DNA of 35,960 nucleotides from Bacteroidales bacterium UBA5072. GTDB lineage: Bacteria; Bacteroidota; Bacteroidia; Bacteroidales; UBA10428. Below, in pieces: positions 24,324 to 32,938 of the stretch; position 1 is the first letter of the stretch; every line of letters starts with the position of its first letter. Where the stretch lies: the NCBI GenBank assembly GCA_002415855.1, contig DIAS01000007.1, positions 1-35,960 of the forward strand. Reading direction: 5' to 3'. Position numbers and translations under genes: made by a program. The notes under the pieces were generated by a model, which saw only the letters and a program-made list of their open reading frames with translations, searched no databases and was not told the DNA's origin.

Positions 24324-24386
24324 GCTAAAAACAGAACACTGATTCGAAAATATTCGTAGTAATTTCGTTAAAGACAACAAAGGGAA

Positions 24387-26492
24387 ATGACTAGTCGGAT
24401 ATCCGCCCTGGTAATTTTTTTATGTGTTATGCTTCCGAGAGGAGCATGGGGTATTCCTATTGATGATAAATCAGCCGACAAGCCTATTCTGGCCTCAGAG
24501 AAAAAGAAAATTGAACAGCTGATCAAAAAAGCATCCTACTTCGCTTCCATCAAGCATGACAGCTGCCTGATATATGCCTTACAAGCCATAAGTCTGGCGA
24601 AAGCAAACAACTCAATAGTACATGAAGCCGAAGCACTTGATGTCTTATCAGGCTATTATTATGACATTGAACAATATCATGAGTCACTGGATTACCAGAA
24701 AGTGCTGCTGGAACTTTACACACTCATGGGCGATTCCCTGAAAAAAGCCCGTGTTTATAACAAAACTGGAGTATCCTATTTCAACGTGGGGATTTATGAT
24801 GAGGCCACACGGTCCTTTCATAGTGCCATGGAACTCGCCATGGAGGAAGATGATAAAGATCTGCTGGCATCCTGTTATCAGAATATCGGTGTGCTGTATG
24901 CCAAAATTAACCGGTACAAGGAAGCCAAGGAATATTACAGGAAAGCGCTTAATCTTTATCGGGTTCTTAAAAACAGGCAGGATGAAGCCGGAATACTTCA
25001 GAATATGGGGATTATCCTGGATGATGAGAATAGTGAAAAAGAGGCCCTGGGGTATTATCTTTCGGCATTAAAGATATACAATGAATTGAAAGACAGTCTT
25101 TCAGTAGGAGAAATGTATCTCAACCTGGGAAGTTTATACGAAGAGCAGCGGGATTATCCCAGAAGTCTGGACTATTATAACCATGCGTTGCCAATCTTCC
25201 TGAGAAACGATTACAAATTTGGTATTGCTTATGCTTATATCAGTTTGGGATCAGTTTACAAAAAGACAGGATCCTATGAAAAAGCACTTGACTACTTACA
25301 GAAAAGTCTTGTTTTCTCCCGGATGATTTCGTTGGCAGAAAATGAAGCAGACTGCCACCGGGAACTTGCAGATGTTTACTATGCCTTAAACGATCACAGG
25401 AGTGCATTTGAGGAACTCAGGGATTATGAGATCCTGCGTGATTCCTTATACAGCGAGAAGGTTCAGCAGAGAATCCTGGAAACAGAGATGCGTTATAAAA
25501 CCCAGATAAAAGACAAGGAAATTGAGAACCTGAGAATTGAAAGGCAGAAAGCCGTGAAGGATATGATACGCAGAACCATAGGTTTAGCTGCCATTGTAAG
25601 CCTGACCCTGATCGTTATTGTAATTACCATATATTACAGCAGGATACTGAAGAGAGCAAACGACCGTCTGACAGGTGAGGTAGAGGAAAGGTCCAGGGCT
25701 GAGAAGGAACTTATCAGCATAAAGGAAAGCCTGGAAGAAAGGGTTATCCTGAGGACACAGGAAATGGAAAAGGCGCTGATCAAAGCAGAGGAATCAGACA
25801 GGCTCAAAACCGCGTTCATCGCTAACATGAGTCATGAAATCCGTACTCCGTTGAACGCCATCACGGGTTTTTCAGGTTTGCTCCTCAGAGAAGACATTTC
25901 CAGGGAAAAAAGAAAGGAATACAATGATCAGGTTATTAAAAACAATAAGATTCTGGTCAATATGATTGAAGACCTTATTGATACCTCCAGGATTGAATCG
26001 GGCAGCCTGCAGTTACACCCGTCCAGGATTCACGTTGGGCATTTTCTGAGCCAGCTTTATGAACCGATTATCGAGAATATGGCCCGGAAGAACAAGCCCT
26101 TCATTGAGATCATCCAGGATAAGCATGACAACAAGACAGAAACGATTATCACCGACCCGGTCCGTTTACAGCAGGTATTGTGGCATGTTCTGGACAATGC
26201 CGTAAAGTTCACGCGATCAGGATCAATTCATTTCGGGGCAAGGGAAAACCACCAGCACATGGAATTCTATGTGGATGATACCGGAATCGGCATACCTGAG
26301 GAATACAAGGATGTTGTTTTTGAGAAGTTCAGGCAACTCGACGAATCTGCAAAAAGGAAGTACGGTGGAACCGGACTTGGCCTGTATTATGCACGCCGTA
26401 TTGCAGAAATTATGGGTGGTAAACTCTGGTTTGAGGGCAAGAAGGAAGGAGGGTGTATATTCTACCTGTCTATTCCCATCAGCAAAGCCTGA
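24387..26492 (+). CDS. TPR-repeat membrane sensor histidine kinase
   Basis: A 701-residue kinase. After a signal peptide (about 1-23) come six or so tetratricopeptide repeats (about 55-370; repeated units such as ASCYQNIGVLYAKINRYKEAKEYYRKAL), presumably periplasmic and sensing or protein-binding. A coiled coil, one membrane helix (about 396-418, IGLAAIVSLTLIVIVITIYY) and a second coiled coil follow. HisKA has H483 in MSHEIRTPLNAI. The ATPase domain has HVLDNAVKF, DDTGIGIP and GGTGLGLYYARRIAE. It ends after the ATPase with no receiver domain, and no regulator gene is adjacent, so the partner is elsewhere. The gene is monocistronic, with a hairpin after the stop. Confidence 0.95.
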   Translation: MTSRISALVIFLCVMLPRGAWGIPIDDKSADKPILASEKKKIEQLIKKASYFASIKHDSCLIYALQAISLAKANNSIVHEAEALDVLSGYYYDIEQYHESLDYQKVLLELYTLMGDSLKKARVYNKTGVSYFNVGIYDEATRSFHSAMELAMEEDDKDLLASCYQNIGVLYAKINRYKEAKEYYRKALNLYRVLKNRQDEAGILQNMGIILDDENSEKEALGYYLSALKIYNELKDSLSVGEMYLNLGSLYEEQRDYPRSLDYYNHALPIFLRNDYKFGIAYAYISLGSVYKKTGSYEKALDYLQKSLVFSRMISLAENEADCHRELADVYYALNDHRSAFEELRDYEILRDSLYSEKVQQRILETEMRYKTQIKDKEIENLRIERQKAVKDMIRRTIGLAAIVSLTLIVIVITIYYSRILKRANDRLTGEVEERSRAEKELISIKESLEERVILRTQEMEKALIKAEESDRLKTAFIANMSHEIRTPLNAITGFSGLLLREDISREKRKEYNDQVIKNNKILVNMIEDLIDTSRIESGSLQLHPSRIHVGHFLSQLYEPIIENMARKNKPFIEIIQDKHDNKTETIITDPVRLQQVLWHVLDNAVKFTRSGSIHFGARENHQHMEFYVDDTGIGIPEEYKDVVFEKFRQLDESAKRKYGGTGLGLYYARRIAEIMGGKLWFEGKKEGGCIFYLSIPISKA

Positions 26493-26516
26493 CAAGAAAT
26501 GATCAGGAAAATAATA

Positions 26517-26547
26517 AGAAAGCCTGCCCGGAGAGGGCAGGCTTTCT
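26517..26547. terminator. Terminator hairpin between convergent genes
   Basis: A perfect 13-bp stem, AGAAAGCCTGCCC (26517-26529) and GGGCAGGCTTTCT (26535-26547), with a GGAGA loop. Short T stretches flank the base on both strands. It separates the kinase gene from the convergent rarA-kdsA operon and probably works both ways. Confidence 0.7.
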
Positions 26548-26693
26548 GCTAATATGGGTCAAATCGTTAGGGTTAATGTTATGTAAAAATATAAAAAATG
26601 TTAATACATGCAAATTTTCTGCGCAATTTTAACCGCCGAATTTTATAAACAAATTATTAATATACTGTAAAACTGTATTTTATAAGAAAAAAA
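26548..26693. other. AT-rich spacer
   Basis: The spacer between the hairpin and the kdsA stop is very AT-rich, with no ORF above 20 codons and no exact promoter box. I see nothing else in it. Confidence 0.5.
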
Positions 26694-27530
26694 TTAATTA
26701 AGTTTTTCAATTTCATTGATCGTTTTTCTGATCCTGACCAGTTTTTCCAGCATGAATTCCAGAAGATCTAGCCTGAGCATGTTGGCTCCGTCTGATTTTG
26801 CCAACATAGGTTCCGGATGGGTTTCGAGGAACAGCCCGTCAGCTCCCACAGCTACCGCAGCTCTGGCAAGGGTTTCAATCATATCCGGCCTGCCTCCCGT
26901 AACTCCGGAATGCTGATTGGGTTGCTGAAGCGAATGGGTGATGTCCAGAACCACCGGAAATCCCAGCTTTTTCATCTCCGGAATACCTCTGAAATCAACC
27001 ACCAGGTCCTGGTATCCGAACATTGCCCCGCGGTCGGTCAGGATTATCTTCTTATTACCCGCATGAACCACCTTCTCGCAGGCAAATTTCATGGCTTCAG
27101 GCGATAAGAACTGTCCCTTCTTGATATTGACCGTTTTACCTGTTTTTGCCGCAGCTACCAGAAGGTCTGTTTGCCGGCAAAGAAAAGCAGGTATTTGCAG
27201 CACATCTACGTATTGTGACGCAAAATATGCTTCTTCTGCTGAATGAATATCTGTTAGAACGGGGATTTTCAACTCTTTCCTAATATCCCGAAGAACTTCA
27301 AGACCAGCCTTGTCTCCAATACCTGTAAAGGAATCAACCTTTGACCGGTTCGCCTTCTTGTAGGAACTCTTATAGATATAAGGTATTCCGAGCTTATCCG
27401 TAATTTCAATGATTTTACGGGCAATCTCAAAACTGAGATCGCGACTTTCAATTACACAGGAGCCGGCGATCAGGAAGAAATTGCCGCTTTGTGCATGTCT
27501 GATCTGGGGAATTGAAAGAATGGTTTCCAT
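26694..27530 (-). CDS. kdsA: 3-deoxy-8-phosphooctulonate synthase (KDO8P synthase)
   Basis: Condenses arabinose-5-phosphate with phosphoenolpyruvate to KDO-8-phosphate for the LPS inner core. The 278-residue length is typical. Substrate motifs are KKANRSKVDSFTG, PAFLCRQTDLL, NIKKGQF and DRGAMFGY. The metal-site residues are those of the metal-dependent class: C25 (IAGSCVIES, where E. coli has Asn), the His in DITHSLQ, the Glu in LETHPEP and the Asp in KSDGANML. It lies 14 nt after rarA, so the two are co-transcribed. The enzyme confirms an LPS-bearing outer membrane. Confidence 0.97.
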   Translation of the reverse strand: METILSIPQIRHAQSGNFFLIAGSCVIESRDLSFEIARKIIEITDKLGIPYIYKSSYKKANRSKVDSFTGIGDKAGLEVLRDIRKELKIPVLTDIHSAEEAYFASQYVDVLQIPAFLCRQTDLLVAAAKTGKTVNIKKGQFLSPEAMKFACEKVVHAGNKKIILTDRGAMFGYQDLVVDFRGIPEMKKLGFPVVLDITHSLQQPNQHSGVTGGRPDMIETLARAAVAVGADGLFLETHPEPMLAKSDGANMLRLDLLEFMLEKLVRIRKTINEIEKLN

Positions 27531-27544
27531 AATATCCTGGTTAC

Positions 27545-28837
27545 TTAATAATTGTATTTTTCTTTCCAGAGCGCTGAGAGTCTGCTTCTGATCTCTTTTT
27601 CACGTTGATTATCCTGCGGTGTGTACAATACCTTATTCAGGATTTCTTTAGGCAGGAAGTCCTCCAGGGTGAAGTTGCCTGCATAATCATGGGCATATTT
27701 ATATCCGTTCCCATAGCCCAATTCCTTCATTAATGCGGTGGAAGCATTCCGTATATTGAGCGGAACGGCCAGGTCACCTGTTTCCTTGACCAGTGCAATT
27801 GCCCCGTCAATCGCCAGATAAGAGGAATTACTCTTGGGTGATGTAGCCAGGTATATGGCTGCTTCTGAAAGGATAATCCTTGATTCGGGCCAGCCGATCA
27901 GGTTGACAGCTTCAAAACAGGCTGTGGCCAATAAAAGTGCATTTGGATTTGATAATCCGATATCTTCGGCCGCCAGTATCACCATCCGGCGAGCGATGAA
28001 TTTGGGATCTTCACCTCCTTCAACCATGCGGGCAAGCCAATAAACAGCTGCATTCGGATCGCTTCCACGGATCGATTTAATGAAGGCCGAAATGATATCA
28101 TAGTGCTGCTCACCGTCCTTGTCATACAATGCAATTTTCTCCTGGATGATTTCCTGCACGTTTAGGTCGGTTAAGACAATTTCTTCAGGATGGGAAGCTG
28201 AAAGCGTATTGATTACCAGTTCCAGGATATTCATCAGTTTCCTGGCATCGCCGCCCGATAAACGGAACAATGCTTCAGTTTCAACCACCTTTATCTTAAG
28301 TTCTTTCAGGAAGAAGTCCTGCTGCAAAGCATTGTTCAGAATAACGGTGAGTTCTTCCTTGCCCAAAGGCTTTAGAACATACACCTGGCACCTCGAGAGC
28401 AAGGGTGAAATTACCTCGAAGGAGGGATTCTCGGTTGTCGCGCCTATCAAGGTTACAATACCTTGTTCTACGGAACTCAACAGAGAATCCTGCTGCGATT
28501 TATTAAAACGGTGTATCTCATCGATAAAAAGGATGGGGGACGGTGTATTGAAAAAACGTTGCTGCTTGGCCTTTTCAATAGTCTCCCTGACATCCTTGAC
28601 ACCGGAATGAACCGCACTAAGCGGATAAAAAGGGCGATTCAGCCGATTGGCAATGATCCTGGCCAGTGTCGTCTTGCCAACGCCGGGAGGTCCCCATAAA
28701 ATGAATGAGGGGATGTTTCCGCTCTCCAGGCTTGCCCTGAGTATTGACCTTTCACCGACAAGATGTTGCTGTCCGATATATCCGTCCAGGTCTTTCGGTC
28801 GCATGCGGTCGGCGAGTGGCTGGTTAGTCCCAATCAT
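27545..28837 (-). CDS. rarA: Replication-associated recombination protein A (MgsA/RarA)
   Basis: A clamp-loader-like AAA+ ATPase that acts at stalled replication forks. The 430-residue length fits the family (about 420-450). Walker A is GPPGVGKTT (49-57) and Walker B is ILFIDEIHRFN with D106/E107. Sensor residues lie in IGATTENPSF and LLSRC. The C-terminal MgsA tetramerisation part contains SAFIKSIRGSDPNAAVYWLARM and RRMVILAAEDIGL. The frame is open for 40 more codons upstream, but the ATG at 28837 (MIGTNQPLADRMRP) gives the standard N-terminus. First gene of the rarA-kdsA unit. Confidence 0.95.
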   Translation of the reverse strand: MIGTNQPLADRMRPKDLDGYIGQQHLVGERSILRASLESGNIPSFILWGPPGVGKTTLARIIANRLNRPFYPLSAVHSGVKDVRETIEKAKQQRFFNTPSPILFIDEIHRFNKSQQDSLLSSVEQGIVTLIGATTENPSFEVISPLLSRCQVYVLKPLGKEELTVILNNALQQDFFLKELKIKVVETEALFRLSGGDARKLMNILELVINTLSASHPEEIVLTDLNVQEIIQEKIALYDKDGEQHYDIISAFIKSIRGSDPNAAVYWLARMVEGGEDPKFIARRMVILAAEDIGLSNPNALLLATACFEAVNLIGWPESRIILSEAAIYLATSPKSNSSYLAIDGAIALVKETGDLAVPLNIRNASTALMKELGYGNGYKYAHDYAGNFTLEDFLPKEILNKVLYTPQDNQREKEIRSRLSALWKEKYNY

Positions 28838-28957
28838 ATAAATGATGCAATTGCCTGGTAAAATTATCATTAGTTTTATAATTGCTGATAAAAAACGTGG
28901 CCAAAGATGAACGGGAGTTTTGTTTTTGCTATTTTTAATGAATAATCCGTATTCCAA

Positions 28958-29764
28958 ATGAAGGACAAAGTTGTTATCGTTACTGGGGCCTCATCGGGAA
29001 TTGGCCTGGCAACCGCAAGAGAATTTGCAGAGCAGGGAGCAAGGGTTGTTTTGGCAGCCCGAAGCTATGATTTACTGAAAAGTATCGAAAACGATTTAAA
29101 GGCTGCCGGACACGAAGTCTTGGCCATTACTACCGACGTTACTATCGAAGAGGATTGTCATAAGCTGGTCCAGTCTACCCTTGAAAAATACGGCAGGATT
29201 GATATTCTTGTCAACAACGCTGGAATATCAATGCGTGCTTTGTTTCGTGATGTTGACATCCAGGTACTCCGGAGGTTATTCGATGTAAATTTCTGGGGTG
29301 CGGTGCATTGTACAAAATACGCCTTGCCCTATCTGATAAAAAGCAGAGGAACAGTGGTCGGCGTTTCATCGGTTGCAGGATTCATAGGATTACCCGGAAG
29401 GACCGGATATTCTGCTTCAAAATACGCACTTCATGGATTCCTGGAGACGCTGCGGATTGAAAACCTGAAGAACGGACTCCATGTGTTAATCATGTGCGCC
29501 GGATTCACAAAATCAGACATTCGCAAAAAAGCACTTACCGCTGATGGAAGCCCTCAGGGTTTTACTCCCCGGGAAGAGGAAAGGATGATGCTTCCGGAAG
29601 ATGTGGCCAAAGCCATTGTACGAGCCATAAAACGTAAGCGTAATTATGTCATTTTAACACTCGAAGGAAAAATGACGGCCTTGGTAAAGCGCATTGCGCC
29701 ACGTTTTCTCGAATACGCTGCATACCTGAAAATGGCCAATGAACCTGAATCTCCATTAAAGTAA
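28958..29764 (+). CDS. SDR family oxidoreductase
   Basis: A 268-residue classical SDR. It has TGASSGIG at 9-16, NNAG at 86-89, a catalytic Ser in GVSSVAG (137/138) and Y151/K155 in GYSASKYALHG. A C-terminal helical tail (ITALVKRIAPRFLEYAAYLKMANE type) resembles lipid- and fatty-acid-active SDRs of the DltE/11-beta-HSD-like group. The thioesterase gene begins 4 nt after its stop, so the pair is an operon, which suggests work on an acyl substrate (inference). The 120-bp spacer to the divergent rarA start has no exact -7 box. Confidence 0.9.
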   Translation: MKDKVVIVTGASSGIGLATAREFAEQGARVVLAARSYDLLKSIENDLKAAGHEVLAITTDVTIEEDCHKLVQSTLEKYGRIDILVNNAGISMRALFRDVDIQVLRRLFDVNFWGAVHCTKYALPYLIKSRGTVVGVSSVAGFIGLPGRTGYSASKYALHGFLETLRIENLKNGLHVLIMCAGFTKSDIRKKALTADGSPQGFTPREEERMMLPEDVAKAIVRAIKRKRNYVILTLEGKMTALVKRIAPRFLEYAAYLKMANEPESPLK

Positions 29765-29768
29765 TATC

Positions 29769-30173
29769 ATGTTTTGTTTCGAAAGTCATATCAGGGTTCG
29801 TTACGGTGAAACCGACAGAATGGGGTACCTCTATTACGGTCACTACCCGGAATATTTTGAAGTGTCGCGTACGGATATGATCCGGTCCTTTGGATTAAGT
29901 TACAAAGAAATAGAGGAAATGGGCATTATTATGCCGGTCAGGAGCCTCAGGGTGGATTACCGGATACCCGCACAATATGACGAACTGCTTAAAGTCCGCT
30001 CCTGTTTAAAGGTACTTCCGGAGATCAAGCTTGATATTGATTATGAGATCTTCAATGAGCAGGATAAACTGATATGTACAGGCAATACAATTCTGGCCTT
30101 TGTGGATGTCAGAACGCGACGACCCAGGCGCGCACCTGAATTCTTCCTGGAGAAGGTAAGGCAATATTTTTAA
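29769..30173 (+). CDS. YbgC/4HBT-type acyl-CoA thioesterase
   Basis: A 134-residue single hot-dog domain that should hydrolyse acyl-CoA. RYGETDRMGYLYYGHYPEYFEVSRTDMIRSFG matches the YbgC signature, with catalytic Asp D16 in ETD. The rest (VRSLRVDYRIPAQYDELLKVRSCL) is the following pair of strands. The length is normal. It follows the SDR gene after 4 nt. Substrate chain length cannot be read from sequence; in the YbgC group it is often short-chain or aromatic acyl-CoA. Confidence 0.92.
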   Translation: MFCFESHIRVRYGETDRMGYLYYGHYPEYFEVSRTDMIRSFGLSYKEIEEMGIIMPVRSLRVDYRIPAQYDELLKVRSCLKVLPEIKLDIDYEIFNEQDKLICTGNTILAFVDVRTRRPRRAPEFFLEKVRQYF

Positions 30174-30252
30174 AATAAGGGATTTTCATTTGCAGTGCAG
30201 CCAATTACTGTGCTCACGACCGCAGGAAGAAATCAGTAATAACAAAATACAG

Positions 30253-30299
30253 ATGTTTCGTTGAGCCTGCCAGCTGCCGGCAGACTCAACTTGAAACAT
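30253..30299. repeat. Large imperfect hairpin between convergent genes
   Basis: Three nested stems make one hairpin: ATGTTTC (30253-30259) with GAAACAT (30293-30299), GTTGAG (30260-30265) with CTCAAC (30285-30290), and CTGCC (30267-30271) with GGCAG (30279-30283). There is no U-run. It may be a bidirectional terminator or a dispersed palindromic repeat. The rest of the spacer 30174-30336 shows nothing. Confidence 0.45.
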
Positions 30300-30336
30300 A
30301 ATGGTTCACTTTTGACATTAACCTGCTACGATGCTG

Positions 30337-31077
30337 CTATTCACCCGGGTATTTGAAAATCTCATCCGGAATATCTTCATTTACAACAATTTTAGTGAAT
30401 TTGATCACCTGAACACTCTGACCATTCATGTGACTGTCCAGATTAAACGGCATGATCAACCCATTTCCGACATCCTGGTAGTCGCTGTAAAAAACCTCGA
30501 CTTCCTGTGATCCGGTCTGCGGATTATTAGCTGTTTGCCGTGTCATAACCGGAAGATAACTCTCACTGTCAAAATAATAGCTTGAAACAGATTCATCAGC
30601 CCCCTGACCCTTGTTACGGATAAGTTTAAGAATGTGGCATTTGCTGCCTTCGAGATCGCTGGTGCCTTCATAGGTAACTTCATAGCCCTTGGTGGCATAA
30701 TCAATAAAAGGATCCTCAAAAATTGCCTCTTCTTTCAGTCCTTTTGCCTGTTCTTCAGGTAATTTCTGGGCATCCGGATTCCCCGTAAAGGGATTGATCG
30801 TCCATGCGATTTCACCATCAAAGGCCTGAGGAATAAGTTTTTGACCCATCACGTCCACAGACATCATAAGTTTATTGGGAGCTTTCCGGTTCATTTCAAA
30901 GGTGAAATCACCCTGCGGTGTGGGCAACTGACCGATCATTTTCATGGTTTTCAGGGCTTTCCATTTATCAATCCCGCCGATGTTTTCAAAGTACTTGCTT
31001 AAGATTTCATCAACGGTTTGTGTGGTTGCTGTTATACAAAGCACTGAAAACAGCAGGATTGTGAAGATTTTTTTCAT
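30337..31077 (-). CDS. LolA-like outer-membrane lipoprotein-sorting family protein
   Basis: A 246-residue exported protein. The signal peptide is MKKIFTILLFSVLCITATTQ, followed by a helix (VDEILSKYFENIGGIDKWKALKTM) and then curved beta-strands (GDFTFEMNRKAPNKLMMSVDVMGQKLIPQAFDGEIAWTINP and so on to FTKIVVNEDIPDEIFKYP). This is the half-barrel LolA/LppX-like pattern, and Bacteroidota homologues are usually named outer membrane lipoprotein-sorting protein. I do not claim it is LolA itself. The ATG at 31077 starts the signal peptide; an upstream in-frame ATG 36 nt earlier would bury it. Confidence 0.78.
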   Translation of the reverse strand: MKKIFTILLFSVLCITATTQTVDEILSKYFENIGGIDKWKALKTMKMIGQLPTPQGDFTFEMNRKAPNKLMMSVDVMGQKLIPQAFDGEIAWTINPFTGNPDAQKLPEEQAKGLKEEAIFEDPFIDYATKGYEVTYEGTSDLEGSKCHILKLIRNKGQGADESVSSYYFDSESYLPVMTRQTANNPQTGSQEVEVFYSDYQDVGNGLIMPFNLDSHMNGQSVQVIKFTKIVVNEDIPDEIFKYPGE

Positions 31078-31114
31078 GTTGATTAGTTTTGGATTGGTTA
31101 ATCTTTTATGCAAA

Positions 31115-31122
31115 CAAAAGTA
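31115..31122 (-). promoter_or_regulatory. -7 box for the LolA-like gene
   Basis: The minus strand reads TACTTTTG, an exact TAnnTTTG match, 37 nt upstream of the ATG at 31077. No -33 TTG is seen. Confidence 0.35.
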
Positions 31123-31290
31123 ATATTTCCTTCCCGGTTTGCATGGAATAATGCACTTAATTATTAAAATTCACGCTATGCAACAAATAAAACCTGTCCT
31201 GTGTAATTTTTCCCTGTGACAATCGTCTTAAACCGGAATGCTGGCAGAATGATATAGTCAGTCAAACCATTAACCCCAAAAACAATTCAT

Positions 31291-31803
31291 ATGAAAAAGA
31301 TTATTATTGGATTGATCGGCGTCTGTTTAACAGGGATGACATTCGCGCAGAAAGATGTGGTAAGTGCTGTTTTTGACAAATACGCCGGAAATGAAGGCTT
31401 TACAACGGTTAATATTTCCGGGGATATGCTTAAGCTATTCGCTCAGGCCGAAGAGCAGCGCAGGGATACGACTTTTACCTCCAAATTGTCAGAAGTCAGA
31501 ATACTTGCTCTTGAAAAAGACTGTGATAAGCCTGCTACCATTGATTTACGCGCCGAAGTATATGACAAACTCGACAAATCGGTATACAAAGAAATGATGA
31601 CGGTCAAACAAAGTGACGAGGACGTCATTATCCTTGTAAGGGAATCCAACGGACGGATCGCTGAGTTGCTCATTATCGTGGGTGGTAAGGATGATAATGC
31701 GCTGATTCAGGTGAAAGGCGACATGTTGCTCAGTGAAATGGCCGACATGGCGGGACAATACCAGATGAAAGGTTTTGATCACCTCAAAATGCTTGAAAAA
31801 TAA
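31291..31803 (+). CDS. DUF4252 family exported protein (first copy)
   Basis: A 170-residue protein with a signal peptide (MKKIIIGLIGVCLTGMTFAQ) and the DUF4252 pattern FDKYAGNEGFTTVNISGDMLKLF. It continues to VRILALEKDC, YKEMMTVKQSDEDVIILVRESNGRIAELLIIVGGKDDNALIQVKGDM. The function of DUF4252 is unknown. A paralogue with the same order of elements is encoded at 32939, so the two bracket the sigma/anti-sigma pair. The stop codon is directly followed by a -7 box for the sigma gene. Confidence 0.85.
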   Translation: MKKIIIGLIGVCLTGMTFAQKDVVSAVFDKYAGNEGFTTVNISGDMLKLFAQAEEQRRDTTFTSKLSEVRILALEKDCDKPATIDLRAEVYDKLDKSVYKEMMTVKQSDEDVIILVRESNGRIAELLIIVGGKDDNALIQVKGDMLLSEMADMAGQYQMKGFDHLKMLEK

Positions 31804-31804
31804 A

Positions 31805-31812
31805 TAACTTTG
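31805..31812 (+). promoter_or_regulatory. -7 box for the ECF sigma operon
   Basis: TAACTTTG matches TAnnTTTG exactly, starts 2 nt after the stop of the first DUF4252 gene, and lies 44 nt before the sigma ATG. No TTG is at the expected -33 position. It could give the sigma and downstream genes their own transcript. Confidence 0.4.
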
Positions 31813-31856
31813 GGTATATCATGCAGGTTTCTTCCGGGATTCGTTCTTAATGCAGG

Positions 31857-32411
31857 ATGGCAAATATGGATGCAAATCAGTTCAAGGAGATAGTACTGCC
31901 CATGAGTGGAAAGCTGTTCCATTTTGCCAACCTGTTGCTTCATGATACCAGCGAGGCTGAGGATGCTGTTCAGGAGGTCTGTATGAAATTATGGAAGATC
32001 AGGGATTCTTTGGATAAGTACAACAGCATGGAAGCTTTTGCCATGAAGGTGACCAGGAACTGGTGCCTCGACAGGCTAAAAGCCAGAAAACCTGTTTATG
32101 TGGGGAATTACAGCGCATTATACGACAGCAGGTCAGACGGGACCGACCCGCACAAGCTCATGGAGAAAACCGACCGGGCAAACATGCTGAACAGAATACT
32201 TGACCGATTACCTGAACAGCAACGGCTGATCATACAGTTACGTGAACTTGAAAGCCTTGAATTTGATCAAATTTCTGAGATCATGGATCTAAATGTCAAT
32301 GCTATCCGTGTCAGCCTTTTCCGGGCGAGAAACAAAATCAGGGATGAATTTTTAAAGTATGAACAAAATGGACATCAATCAAATAAGGCTTCTGCTGGCA
32401 AAATACTTTGA
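31857..32411 (+). CDS. ECF RNA polymerase sigma factor
   Basis: A 184-residue group IV sigma-70 factor. Region 2 is at about 15-85 (EAEDAVQEVCMKLWKIRDSLDKYNSMEAFAMKVTRNWCLDRLKAR). Region 4 is at about 115-172 (LPEQQRLIIQLRELESLEFDQISEIMDLNVNAIRVSLFRARNKIRDEF). There is no C-terminal extension. The 3' end overlaps the next gene by 53 nt, which strongly suggests coupled translation with a cognate anti-sigma factor. Its regulon is unknown, but the flanking DUF4252 genes are likely targets (inference). Confidence 0.95.
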   Translation: MANMDANQFKEIVLPMSGKLFHFANLLLHDTSEAEDAVQEVCMKLWKIRDSLDKYNSMEAFAMKVTRNWCLDRLKARKPVYVGNYSALYDSRSDGTDPHKLMEKTDRANMLNRILDRLPEQQRLIIQLRELESLEFDQISEIMDLNVNAIRVSLFRARNKIRDEFLKYEQNGHQSNKASAGKIL

Positions 32412-32931
32412 AGGGACCACAACCCTTGAGGAGGAGCAGACCCTGCAGACGTATTTCACCACAACAGGTGATATACCTGATGAGCTGGTTTCATACAAGC
32501 AGCAATTTGTTCTGCTGAATGATCTTGCTGCTGGTAAAGCTATACCAGAGACATTGAAACAAAAGATCGCCGAAAAAATTGACAGCCTTGTTTTGGATGC
32601 CAAGCCCGCAAGTCAAAAACCGCTGTTCAGCCTTTGGCGTATTGCTGCTTCAATAGCCATTCTGATCGCCATTTCCGGGGTCATTTTCTACCAAAGTCAA
32701 AAATCAGAAACCAAGGATACTTATACCGATCCGCAACTTGCCTACCAAGAGGTGCAGAAGACACTTCTTTATGTTTCTCAAAAGATAAATACAGGCATTG
32801 AACCTTTATCCAACGTTGAAAAAATCAGCACGGGAACCAGGAACCTCAAATCGCTTGAAAAAATGGATGAAAGTCTCGGCATGCTGAATCTGGTATCGTT
32901 TATAAACAAATCGTCAAATATGAAAAAATAA
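32359..32931 (+). CDS. Probable membrane anti-sigma factor
   Basis: A 190-residue protein with a cytosolic N-terminal helical domain (about 1-75; LLLAKYFEGTTTLEEEQTLQTYF is the pattern seen in Bacteroidota anti-sigma-like proteins). One membrane helix follows (about 93-111, LWRIAASIAILIAISGVIF), then an 80-residue periplasmic tail. There is no zinc-binding HxxxCxxC and no FecR domain. It overlaps the sigma gene by 53 nt in another frame. A second ATG three codons on (32368) would leave 44 nt of overlap. The role is inferred from context and topology. Confidence 0.78.
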   Translation: MNKMDINQIRLLLAKYFEGTTTLEEEQTLQTYFTTTGDIPDELVSYKQQFVLLNDLAAGKAIPETLKQKIAEKIDSLVLDAKPASQKPLFSLWRIAASIAILIAISGVIFYQSQKSETKDTYTDPQLAYQEVQKTLLYVSQKINTGIEPLSNVEKISTGTRNLKSLEKMDESLGMLNLVSFINKSSNMKK

Positions 32932-32938
32932 AAGTACC

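Noticed and set aside
28119..28610. A 163-codon open frame on the plus strand
   Set aside because: It lies wholly antisense to rarA, which has a complete AAA+ motif set. The translation is Ser/Cys-rich with no recognisable pattern.
30174..30336. Possible riboswitch in the spacer with the large hairpin
   Set aside because: The spacer lies between convergent gene ends, so there is no downstream gene to regulate.
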